From Ardenticatenaceae bacterium (GTDB lineage Bacteria > Chloroflexota > Anaerolineae > Promineifilales > Promineifilaceae): a DNA stretch of 64,000 nt. Location: NCBI GenBank assembly GCA_020634245.1, contig JACKCC010000024.1, positions 52,192 to 116,191 on the forward strand, in the 5' to 3' direction. The notes under the pieces are model-generated. The model worked only from the letters and a program-made list of their open reading frames with translations, had not been told where the DNA came from and searched no databases. Below are positions 8,714 through 17,470 of this stretch, one piece after another; position 1 is the stretch's first letter; the number at the start of each line of letters is the position of its first letter. Both the position numbers and the translations under genes were made by a program.

Positions 8714-8786
8714 AGAGGTTAGCGAGAGGATGGAGCGAGAGCTAGAGGAAGAATTAGCCTCTCGCTCTAGCTCTCTCCTCTAGTTT
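8714..8786. repeat. Intergenic hairpin of short repeated words
   Basis: The 80-bp gap between the two permease genes is mostly an imperfect inverted repeat of the words GCGAGAG/CTAGAGG and CCTCTCGCTCTAGCTCTC. It would fold into a long hairpin in the operon mRNA. It resembles other word-built hairpins in this window (12008-12091, 23918-23974, 60389-60453). Confidence 0.6.
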
Positions 8787-8787
8787 T

Positions 8788-9582
8788 TCACTGCCGGCCC
8801 ATCGTGGCCTCAACGCGGGCTTTGAAGAGCAGCCGGCGGAACAGTGCCTGAGTGATGAACGAATAGACGATGATGAACAAGACCATCATGCCGCAGGAGA
8901 ACAAAATATCGCCGGAACTGGTGCCGCTGGAAGCGCCGTGCAGCGCACGAGCCGCCCAATAAGGCGCTAACAAGTAGCTCAAAGGCGTCGTCCAGCCGGG
9001 CAGTAAGGCGATGGGAAACAGGAAACCACTCAAAATATAGACAGGGAATTCCAAGCCGTTGACCATATTACTCACGTTGGGATTGATGACGAAGAGCGGC
9101 GCCAAAACCAGGCCAAAACTAACGTAGGAAACGGCCGCAAATATCAAAGCCAGGATAAAAAGACCCGGCCTCTCGATGCGGGGCAGATTGCCGAAAACCA
9201 GGCTGGCCAGGCCATAGCTGACGACCATCGACAAGAGGGATTGGCTGACGTTGGCCAGGTTTTTACCCATGATGATGGTTTGGATGGATGCGGGCACGGC
9301 CGTTATCGTTTCCAAAGTCCCGCTCCATCGTTCACTGGTGATACTGTTGCCGCTGATAAAGAGAACGGCCGTCCACAAACCCGTCATCCCGCTGCCCACC
9401 ACGATAAAAATGATATTCTCGTTGCCCTGGTCGCGCAGCATCCAAAAGGCCAACAGCGCCAGCAGCAGCGGCTGAATCAAAATACTGAACAAAATAAAAG
9501 CATCGCTGAAATTTTGCCGCAGCGCCATTTCAAACGAGAGCGCAATCACCCGCAAATGGGCACGAACCGCTTTAGTGCTCAT
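8788..9582 (-). CDS. ABC-2 type transporter permease
   Basis: A 264-residue permease with about six helices (FSILIQPLLLALLAFWML, IIFIVVGSGMTGLWTAVLFI, LFILALIFAAVSYVSFGLVLA). It has the ABC-2 signature region around PVYILSGFLFPIALLPGW. It overlaps the ATPase stop by 4 bp (ATGA), indicating translational coupling. It probably forms a heterodimeric channel with the product of 7915-8706. Confidence 0.87.
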   Translation of the reverse strand: MSTKAVRAHLRVIALSFEMALRQNFSDAFILFSILIQPLLLALLAFWMLRDQGNENIIFIVVGSGMTGLWTAVLFISGNSITSERWSGTLETITAVPASIQTIIMGKNLANVSQSLLSMVVSYGLASLVFGNLPRIERPGLFILALIFAAVSYVSFGLVLAPLFVINPNVSNMVNGLEFPVYILSGFLFPIALLPGWTTPLSYLLAPYWAARALHGASSGTSSGDILFSCGMMVLFIIVYSFITQALFRRLLFKARVEATMGRQ

Positions 9583-10550
9583 GTGTCGCCCCCTACCAGC
9601 CGGACGTAGGCGTCTTCTAAAGTTGGTTCCCGGACGGCTACTTTGCCAATTCTCGTCCCATCCAGCAGGCGCAAAATATCGGAAACCACTTCTGCACCGC
9701 GCGGCGACTGGATGAACAGCGCCTGTTTTTGATTGCGGTTTTCGACCGATACAGTATCGACGTAGGGCTGGGCGCGCAGTTGATCCAGGATCACCTCAGA
9801 AACGCCAAACAATTCCACCTCTACCACCGACAAATCCTGGACGTCTTGCTTGAGGGCTTCCGGTGAACCGTGGGCGACGATACGGCCATCCTTAATTACC
9901 GCCAGCCGCTGGCAAAGGGCATCGGCTTCAAACATGTAATGCGTCGTCAGCAGGATAGTCTTTTCTTCCGATTGCAAATTGCGGATGACTTCGCGCAGTT
10001 CCCGCGCCCCGACCGGGTCCAGGCCAATGGTTGGCTCGTCGAGAAAGAGGATTTCCGGATCATGCAGCAGCGTCCGGGCGATGTGCAGCCGCTGCTTCAT
10101 TCCCCGCGAATAGCCTTCCACCTTTTCGTTGGCGCGGCCGGCCAGGCCAACCATTTCCAGCAAATAAGGAATTCGCTGTTTGGTAACGGCCGGTTCCATG
10201 TGGTACAGGCTGGCAAAATAACGCAAATTATCCATGCCGGAAAGCCGCCAGTAAAGGCCACGCTCGCCGCCAAAGATAAAACCGATGCGTGGCCGCAGTT
10301 GGTCGGCCTGCGTAACGACATCGTAACCTAAAATGCGAGCGCTGCCGCCGGTGGGCAGAAGCAGCGTCGTCAACATTTTGACGGTGGTCGTTTTGCCGGC
10401 GCCGTTGGGACCCAGCAAACCAAATAGTTCGCCCGGTTGGACGGTGAAGGAGATGTCGTCTACGGCCGTTACCTCTTTGGTTTGGCGGCGGATTCGGCCG
10501 ACGTTCGCCTTAAAAACACGGTGCAAATTCTGGACTGCAATGGCATCCAT
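9579..10550 (-). CDS. ABC transporter ATPase (drug/lipid exporter type)
   Basis: A 323-residue ATPase. Walker A is GLLGPNGAGKTTTVK (about residue 44), the signature is YSRGMKQRLHIARTLLH, Walker B is EILFLDEPTIGLDP, and the switch His is in LLTTHYMFEAD. The C-terminal ~80 residues form the extra domain common in DrrA-like ATPases. First gene of the exporter operon. A GGGAGG-like site lies 11 bases before the ATG. Confidence 0.93.
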   Translation of the reverse strand: MDAIAVQNLHRVFKANVGRIRRQTKEVTAVDDISFTVQPGELFGLLGPNGAGKTTTVKMLTTLLLPTGGSARILGYDVVTQADQLRPRIGFIFGGERGLYWRLSGMDNLRYFASLYHMEPAVTKQRIPYLLEMVGLAGRANEKVEGYSRGMKQRLHIARTLLHDPEILFLDEPTIGLDPVGARELREVIRNLQSEEKTILLTTHYMFEADALCQRLAVIKDGRIVAHGSPEALKQDVQDLSVVEVELFGVSEVILDQLRAQPYVDTVSVENRNQKQALFIQSPRGAEVVSDILRLLDGTRIGKVAVREPTLEDAYVRLVGGDT

Positions 10551-10638
10551 TCCGGTTAAAACCTCCCATATCGCAGATACGCAAAGTTGCTCTCGAACGG
10601 GAACATTGTAACACAGAATTTAGCGGTAACGGCTGGCA

Positions 10639-11169
10639 CTATCCGACAAACCGCTCGTACCAGGCTGCGACGGTGTCCAAATGGTTGTTAGCCCACAATG
10701 ACCAGATAGATGTGACGTATTGCTGGAGCACGGCCGTTCTCTCCCCCGGCGTCGGCTTTTTGACAATATCGGCAACGGTCAGGCTGTTGGTGAAGGAGGG
10801 AGGCGTTAACCAGTGGAAACGGCCGTGTTTCGGCCCATGCCGCTCATCCACCGCCTGCAAACGAATCCACAACGCCTGGCCTGGATCCATTTCCCGCTCC
10901 AAAACGCCATACAACACCAGCAAGTGGACTGCTACCGATTGAATGGCCTGCGGCGACGGCACCCCCGGATGCTGAACCATGTAAGCGTCCGTCAACAAGC
11001 CATTGTAAACGCCCGGAGCCAGCGGCGGCTCGCCAGCGTTATTCAGCGCCGCAAACAGTTCCCAACAAGCCGCCGACGCCCCCACATAACGATGACCGGC
11101 TCCATTTGATGGCGGCAGCAGCGCCCCACAGTCAGGACAGGGTTCCAAAATTGGTTTCATCATCTTCAA
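10639..11169 (-). CDS. DUF5946 family protein
   Basis: A 176-residue soluble protein. It begins with a CPDC-x-ALLPPSNG zinc-ribbon-like start and the block HRYVGASAACWELFAAL, then VQHPG(V)PSPQAIQSVAVHLLVLYGVLE and FHWLTPPSFTNSLTVADIV, features I associate with DUF5946. No biochemical role is known to me. It stands alone between the exporter operon and sdhB. Start codons at 11169 and slightly downstream (MM) are both possible. Confidence 0.7.
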   Translation of the reverse strand: MKMMKPILEPCPDCGALLPPSNGAGHRYVGASAACWELFAALNNAGEPPLAPGVYNGLLTDAYMVQHPGVPSPQAIQSVAVHLLVLYGVLEREMDPGQALWIRLQAVDERHGPKHGRFHWLTPPSFTNSLTVADIVKKPTPGERTAVLQQYVTSIWSLWANNHLDTVAAWYERFVG

Positions 11170-11180
11170 ATACTCATACC

Positions 11181-11231
11181 AAAAACAAACATCCGCTTCC
11201 TCACCAGACTTGATAAGAAAACGGATGTTTG
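11181..11231 (-). terminator. Terminator after sdhB
   Basis: On the minus strand, CAAACATCCG (11222-11231) pairs perfectly with CGGATGTTTG (11186-11195) across a 26-base loop, followed by TTTTTGG. Its position just past the sdhB stop fits a Rho-independent terminator for the sdh operon. Confidence 0.7.
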
Positions 11232-11274
11232 CCTGTTCATTTACCGGCCCAACACAAGGCGGGCGGCTTACTGC

Positions 11275-11994
<720 letters not shown>

Positions 11995-12007
11995 AGTTTT
12001 CTCCTTA

Positions 12008-12091
12008 TTAGTCTTGTAGTCGCTTAGTCTCGTAGTCTCGTTGTCCTCGAATTGACTACCGGACTACCTGACTACTGGACTATCTGACTAA
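12008..12091. repeat. Word-repeat hairpin between sdhA and sdhB
   Basis: A run of TAGTC-containing words (TTAGTC, TTGTAGTC, TCGTAGTC) is followed by the reverse words (GACTACC, GACTACT, GACTATC, GACTAA). The whole segment forms a long imperfect hairpin within the sdh mRNA and overlaps the last bases of sdhA. Confidence 0.65.
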
Positions 12092-13875
12092 TAAACCCTC
12101 GGTTTCGGTTCATAACGGCCTAACGTGACCGGTTTATAATCCAGGCGGTAACCATCTCCATCCTTGAAGCAGAGGGTGTGCTTGAGCCAATCTTCATCGT
12201 TGCGCTGTGGATAATCGTCACGGGCATGGGCGCCACGGCTTTCAGGACGGGCCAAACCGGACACGGCCGTTACCTCGGCCAACTCCAGCAAACACCCCAA
12301 TTCCCACGCCTCCAGAATATCACTGTTGAACACCTTACCCTTGTCCTGGATTTCGACATTTTGGTACGCCTGCCGCAGTCCCTGCAAATCAGCAATCGCC
12401 TGCTTCATCGTCTCTTCGGTGCGGAAAACACTGACATTTTCCGTCATCGATTCCTGCATCTTGCTGCGCAGTTCGTGAGCTTTAACACCGCCCTTACTGC
12501 TGCGGATACGTTCAAACTCAACCATCACGGCATTGGCGGCCCCGTCGGGCAGCGGCAGCAGTTCGGCCGTTTTACAATATTCGGCCATATCTTTGCCGGC
12601 CAGCTTGCCAAACACCACCAGGTCGGTCAGCGAGTTAGTTCCCAGGCGGTTGGCCCCGTGTACAGAGACACAGGCTACTTCTCCGGCCGCATAAAAGCCC
12701 GGCAGGACTGTTTTTTGGGCGTCGAGGAGGACACGGCCGTGCACATCCGTCGGAATCCCACCCATACCATAATGCGCCGTCGGCTGCACCGGCATTGGTT
12801 CCGTTACCGGGTCCACACCCAGGTACGTCCGCGTAAAATCGGCAATGTCCGGCAGCTTGGCCTCGATATATTCCCGGCTGATACGGCGATCCTCGCCATC
12901 CTTCTCATAATAATAATTCACCGTCTCCGGCGTCACATCCAGATGGACGTATTTTTTACCATTGATACCACGCCCGGCCTTCACCTCCAGGTAAATGGCC
13001 CGGCTGACTACGTCACGGCTGGCTAAATCCTTGATATTGGGCGCATAACCGCGCACTTCCATAAACCGTTCGCCCAAATTATTGATGAGCACACCGCCTT
13101 CACCGCGCACCCCTTCCGTAATCAAAATGCCCAGCTTATAAATACCGGTGGGATGAAATTGGAAAAACTCCATATCTTGCAGTGGGATACCCCGGCGTAA
13201 ACAAATCGCCGGACCATCACCGGTCAGCGAGTGGGCGTTGGATGTAACTTCCCACACCCGGCCCCAGCCGCCGGTGGCAAACATCACCGCCTTGCTGTGG
13301 AAAATATGGAATTCGCCGGTGGCAATTTCAATGGCCACAACACCGCGAATCGTATCATCCACCCGAATCAAATCAACGACATGATATTCGTCGAAGAAAT
13401 TGACTTCGTTTTTGATGCACTGCTGGTACAGCGTCTGCAAAATCATGTGGCCAGTGCGGTCGGCGGCATGGCAGGCGCGCATAACCGGCTTGCCTGTCTC
13501 TTTGTTGGTGTGGCCGCCAAAACGGCGCTGCGAAATCTTGCCATTGGGAAAGCGGTCAAAGGGCAGCCCCATGTGCTCCAGTTCGACGACCGTATCAATC
13601 GCTTCTTTACATAAAACGTCCACCGCGTCCTGGTCGGCCAGATAATCGGAGCCTTTAACCGTGTCATAGGCGTGCCATTCCCAGGAATCTTCTTCCATGT
13701 TGGCCAACGCCGCCCCGACACCGCCCTGCGCCGCACCGGTATGGGAGCGGGTGGGATAAAGTTTAGAAAGCACAGCGACCTTAGCCTTACGGCTGGCATA
13801 AAGAGCGGCCATCAAACCGGCTCCGCCAGCGCCAACGATCACTGCATCAAATGTATGTATTTTTACTTGCGCCAT
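12088..13875 (-). CDS. sdhA: Succinate dehydrogenase flavoprotein subunit
   Basis: A 595-residue subunit starting at MAQVKIHTFDAVIVGAGGAGL. A longer frame to 13929 overlaps sdhD without support. It oxidises succinate to fumarate. The FAD dinucleotide motif is GAGGAGLMAALYAS, the FAD-linking His is in TRSHTGAAQGGVGAAL, substrate and active-site regions are FHPTGIYKLGILITEGVRGEGG and HGANRLGTNSLTDLVV, and REYIEAKLPD follows. Complete and typical in length. Confidence 0.97.
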   Translation of the reverse strand: MAQVKIHTFDAVIVGAGGAGLMAALYASRKAKVAVLSKLYPTRSHTGAAQGGVGAALANMEEDSWEWHAYDTVKGSDYLADQDAVDVLCKEAIDTVVELEHMGLPFDRFPNGKISQRRFGGHTNKETGKPVMRACHAADRTGHMILQTLYQQCIKNEVNFFDEYHVVDLIRVDDTIRGVVAIEIATGEFHIFHSKAVMFATGGWGRVWEVTSNAHSLTGDGPAICLRRGIPLQDMEFFQFHPTGIYKLGILITEGVRGEGGVLINNLGERFMEVRGYAPNIKDLASRDVVSRAIYLEVKAGRGINGKKYVHLDVTPETVNYYYEKDGEDRRISREYIEAKLPDIADFTRTYLGVDPVTEPMPVQPTAHYGMGGIPTDVHGRVLLDAQKTVLPGFYAAGEVACVSVHGANRLGTNSLTDLVVFGKLAGKDMAEYCKTAELLPLPDGAANAVMVEFERIRSSKGGVKAHELRSKMQESMTENVSVFRTEETMKQAIADLQGLRQAYQNVEIQDKGKVFNSDILEAWELGCLLELAEVTAVSGLARPESRGAHARDDYPQRNDEDWLKHTLCFKDGDGYRLDYKPVTLGRYEPKPRVY

Positions 13876-13888
13876 GATGAGAATCCTT

Positions 13889-14287
13889 TTAGTTGAGCAC
13901 CGCACTCGCGTCAAAGCTGGCAATGGCAAAGCCAGCCCAAATCAACGTGGCCACAACAAAGATGACGAGAATAACGTTAATCACTTTCACCGCCTGTTGG
14001 CTGTGGACGTAATCTTCCAGGATGTTGCGCAGGCCGTTCACGCCGTGTGGAATGGCAAAGGCCAGCAGCAGCATATCGTAGACCTTCCAGCCCCAGGCGT
14101 TCCAGGTGGCGGCGACCACTTCCAGGGTGAGGTTATGGACGTCGCTCAAAACGTGCTGGATGAGGACATGACCGACCGCCAAAATGATCAAGCCGATGCC
14201 CGTCAGACGCATGAACAAGAAGGCCAAGCGTTCAAAATTGCTTTGAACCTGTACTTTACGATGGGTAATACCCGAATAAGTTGTCAT
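13889..14287 (-). CDS. sdhD: Succinate dehydrogenase membrane anchor subunit
   Basis: A 132-residue protein from ATG at 14287, with AAGGAGG upstream; a longer frame to 14353 is unsupported. Three helices: FLFMRLTGIGLIILAVGHVL, VYDMLLLAFAIPHGVNGLRN and VINVILVIFVVATLIWAGF. The conserved His of AIPHGVNGLRNILEDY is the likely haem or quinone-site residue. It anchors SdhAB with SdhC. The neighbours make the assignment firm. Confidence 0.88.
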   Translation of the reverse strand: MTTYSGITHRKVQVQSNFERLAFLFMRLTGIGLIILAVGHVLIQHVLSDVHNLTLEVVAATWNAWGWKVYDMLLLAFAIPHGVNGLRNILEDYVHSQQAVKVINVILVIFVVATLIWAGFAIASFDASAVLN

Positions 14288-14300
14288 GACTGCCTCCTTG

Positions 14301-14747
14301 TTAACCGGTGTAATCGCTGAGCCGGGGAAAAGTCCAACAGCTAGTCGTCCCATGGCTGCAATGATTGACGATGCCGCTAATCATCATAATGGCAATGGGA
14401 ATAAAAACGATGAGGAAAAGCCCCCAGGAAATCATGGCGCTCTTTTGCTGGTATTTCCACCATTCGGGCTTGAAATCCAAAAGGGAAATGCGGATACCGT
14501 TAAAGGCATGGTACAGAACGGCTCCCACCAGAGCGACTTCGCCGAGTCCAAACAATGGATGTTTGAATAATTCCACAGACCAACGGTACACGTTGGGGGC
14601 GTAGGTGGCGTTGGCGGTATCCCAGACGTGGATGACCAGGAAGCTGAGAATGGCTAAACCGGATAAGCGGTGAGCCACCCAACTCCAGTGTCCGCTGCGG
14701 CCCCGGTAGCGGACACTCTCGCGCAAGGTGAGCATCAAACTAGACAT
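14301..14747 (-). CDS. sdhC: Succinate dehydrogenase cytochrome b556 subunit
   Basis: A 148-residue protein from ATG at 14747, with AGAGGAG upstream; the longer frame to 15017 has no site and is out of family length. WVAHRLSGLAILSFLVIHVWDTA and LVGAVLYHAFNGIRISLLDF are the SdhC signatures with the haem-ligand His residues. Three membrane helices. First gene of the operon. Confidence 0.9.
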   Translation of the reverse strand: MSSLMLTLRESVRYRGRSGHWSWVAHRLSGLAILSFLVIHVWDTANATYAPNVYRWSVELFKHPLFGLGEVALVGAVLYHAFNGIRISLLDFKPEWWKYQQKSAMISWGLFLIVFIPIAIMMISGIVNHCSHGTTSCWTFPRLSDYTG

Positions 14748-15090
14748 AAAACACTCCTCTTCTATACACTTAACGCGACAAGCTTTGCTGAGAAAATCAG
14801 GCCAACCATGCAGATGAACTTTGTGGCAGCAAACAACTGGTCGTGTTGAGCAAGGTTTAGATTGGTAACGGGTAACTTTGTGGAACGTTGTTACCCCAGA
14901 ATCAATGGTACGGCCGTGATTATAACATACGATTTCATAATTCGTTAAGGTTTTTTTATAGCGTGCTATTGCAGACGATGGCTCTAAAAGAGAGATGGCA
15001 AAACGGTGTTCAACCAATGGGAAATCGTTCTGTTTGTATTACGCGTTTGATTTATACTAAAGCGAAAACAATCAGGGTAAGGTGTGCCAT
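14748..15090. promoter_or_regulatory. Divergent intergenic region, sdhC / TolB-like lipoprotein
   Basis: About 340 bp separate sdhC (minus) from the lipoprotein gene (plus), so promoters for both must lie here. An ACGGCCGT copy at about 14911 is followed by an AT-rich stretch (TTATAACATACG). I could not fix a particular -10/-35 pair. No gene or RNA was seen. Confidence 0.4.
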
Positions 15091-16354
15091 ATGTCGAAAA
15101 ACAAGAATATCTGTCGTTTACCGCTATACTTGTTGCCCCTTCTGTTTATCATTTTTAGCAATAGTTGTGCAACCCATATACCGGTACTACCACCAGCAGC
15201 AGATACAAATGTGAAAGAAACGGCCGTTTCCACACTTATTCCCTCACCCAGCCATACACCGCTTCCAATCTTGCCCTTGCCCACACCGACTCCAACAACT
15301 GAGCCTACCCAAACACATATTCCCTTGCCTCTCGCCTCAATGACCCCTTTCTCCACCGTTACGCCAGATTACACCGTTCAAGAACCCAAGTCTATCTTCT
15401 TGCTTTTTGGAGAACTTGGAGGAGACGGGGGATTACCTATTGGTCACTATGCACCTTCACTTGTCATTTATACTGATGGGCAACTGATTTATATGAGTAG
15501 AGAGCGGCATTCTCGCATCTATTTAGAAACATATTTACTCCCATCTGAAATGTGTCGGTTAAAACAGGAAATTGAAGCCACAGGATTTTTGGAACCGCAC
15601 GAATTTGATGAGTACTATACTCAGACGGAAGGAAGCGAAGGTGCTTCTAATGTAGTGATTCAATTAGAGGATACTTTTTACTCGTTTTATAGTCCAGATA
15701 TTCAATATTTGAAAGAAGACCTCCATGCCGGTTACGAAATAATCGCCAACTATCAGCCGCCTGAGTCTCTTAAGCTATACACACCAACATATCTTGCTCT
15801 TCTGATCGACCAACTTGAACCTGATGATGGATCGATTCCTATTACATGGCCAACAAATTTACCTCCTATCACAGAGCTTCAACTCAACCCTGAAGAACAC
15901 GTTATCTTGATTGAAGAGGGATTAGTAGAGTCGATCTTAGACTTGTTCATGTATCAGCAAACATCAGGTTATTTTCAAGATGGTAAAAATATTTATTTTA
16001 TATTTCCATATTCACTGCTACCTCATGAAACACTTCGGCAGTTCTCCAATTATCCAGATATACCTCTTGATTATGTTTCATTATTGAACTGTAACGGGGA
16101 AGCTTCTTTTATCTCTCCTGCTATCCCAACTACAACACTCACTTTGACATCTTCTGCAGCCCAATTAACTGGCAAAGGGCGTGTATTGTTCGTCACTGAT
16201 GCAGACGGCGATACAGAGATTTATGTGATGGAAGCCGATGGGACTAATCGATTACGATTGACCAACAATATTTCTGATGATTGGTCTCCAACTTGGTCGC
16301 CCAACGGCCAATTTGTCGCTTTTGTGTCTGATCGAGATGGCGACAGTGAAATTT
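15091..16354 (+). pseudogene. TolB/PD40-repeat lipoprotein, N-terminal fragment
   Basis: It starts at MSKNKNICRLPLYLLPLLF, with AAGGTG upstream. The lipobox is FSNSC, followed by a Thr/Pro-rich linker (PTPTPTTEPTQT), so the mature protein is surface-anchored. A domain of unknown function follows, then the first PD40/TolB beta-propeller repeat (GRVLFVTDADGDTEIYVMEADGTNRLRLT..SPTWSPNG). The frame is broken after DRDGDSEIY by an IS982-type element; the following FSLDEKG tail to 16422 is IS-encoded. The rest lies at 17351-17470 and 19317-19840. Confidence 0.8.
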
Positions 16355-17350
16355 ACTCTATCTATGGGTTTTCTCTGGACGAAAAGGGGCCTTTCAAAGA
16401 CACTTTCCAAAATCTCACCTAAGGAGTGTGTCCATGAAAGGCTTGACCAACTATATCACAGAGTCTTCTTGGGAAGACATCATTATCTTCTGGTTTGTTC
16501 ATATTGATGACGGTTACAAAAAACTTATTGCTCAACAAGATTCTCCATTGCGCAAACGCGGTCCCGAACCCAAGATGTCAGATAGTGAAGTCATGACGAT
16601 TTCTCTGGTCATTGAAACGTTTTTCAACGGGTGCGAAGAAATCGGTTACGCCTTTGTTTGTCAATTCTTGAGCCATTTGTTTCCCGATTTGCTGGATTTA
16701 GACCGATTTAACCATAGGCGGCGACAATTGATCAGTATCATTGAAGCAATTCGACGGCAATTTCGACAACAATTGCTGGATCTGAAAGAAAATGTTCGTC
16801 TTGTCGACAGTGCACCAGTGACATTGATGACATATACACGTGGAGCACGATGCGAAAGTGTGTATGGCCCAGAGTACTTTGGTGTTGTTACCAGCAAAAA
16901 AGGCAAGTTCTTTGGTCTACGCTTGCACCTGACCACAACGCCAGACCAACTCATTGATGAATGGCTATTAGCACCAGCTTCGGTTCCTGATGGCAAAGCT
17001 GTTGATGCTCTGCTGGAGGGTTGTAACGATTTGGCAGTCATTGGCGACAAAGCTTACAACGATGAGGAACTGGAAGATCGTTTGTGGCGCAAACGGCGTA
17101 TTCATTTGTTACCTTTACGTAAAAGCAACCAAATGAAACAATGGTCAGATGATGTTCGTCGCGCGATGGGAAAAGTTCGCCATCGAGTAGAAACGGTTTT
17201 TAGCGTGTTAACAACAATTTTTAATGTGCAACGTCCGCGAGGACGAAGTTTAACCGGTCATGTGGTTCGGGTTGCTACATGTATCTTGGCGCATACCATG
17301 AGCTTTCTAATTGCTCAAAATTCCATCGGATAAACCCATAGATAGAGTAA
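16353..17350 (+). mobile_element. IS982-family element
   Basis: TTACTCTATCTATGGGTTT occurs at the left end (16353 on) and as its inverse at the right end (to 17350). This is a 19-bp inverted repeat around a single IS982-type transposase. About 1 kb, the usual IS982 size. A target duplication cannot be read with confidence. The host gene continues on both sides (EIY on the left, VMSADGTGVAQLT on the right). Confidence 0.85.
16434..17333 (+). CDS. Transposase, IS982 family
   Basis: A 299-residue protein. PKMSDSEVMTISLVIETFF is the IS982 N-terminal motif. The catalytic triad is Asp in NVRLVDSAPVTL, Asp in LAVIGDKAYNDEEL and Glu in VRHRVETVFSVLTT. A GTG two codons upstream is an alternative start. 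Intact. Confidence 0.92.
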   Translation: MKGLTNYITESSWEDIIIFWFVHIDDGYKKLIAQQDSPLRKRGPEPKMSDSEVMTISLVIETFFNGCEEIGYAFVCQFLSHLFPDLLDLDRFNHRRRQLISIIEAIRRQFRQQLLDLKENVRLVDSAPVTLMTYTRGARCESVYGPEYFGVVTSKKGKFFGLRLHLTTTPDQLIDEWLLAPASVPDGKAVDALLEGCNDLAVIGDKAYNDEELEDRLWRKRRIHLLPLRKSNQMKQWSDDVRRAMGKVRHRVETVFSVLTTIFNVQRPRGRSLTGHVVRVATCILAHTMSFLIAQNSIG

Positions 17351-17470
17351 TATATGTGATGTCTGCAGATGGTACCGGTGTCGCTCAATTAACTCATAAT
17401 GAAACGGATGATTATTCGCCCAGTTGGTCACCAGATGGTTCGCAAATTGCTTTTGTTTCTAATCGGGATA
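17351..17470 (+). pseudogene. TolB/PD40 lipoprotein, middle fragment
   Basis: 40 codons of the same propeller gene remain between two elements. They read VMSADGTGVAQLTHN and SPSWSPDGSQIAFVSNRD, one PD40 repeat. Removing the second element and one GGGATA duplicate joins it in frame to SGTQSEIYIMDTDGSQ on the far side. Confidence 0.85.
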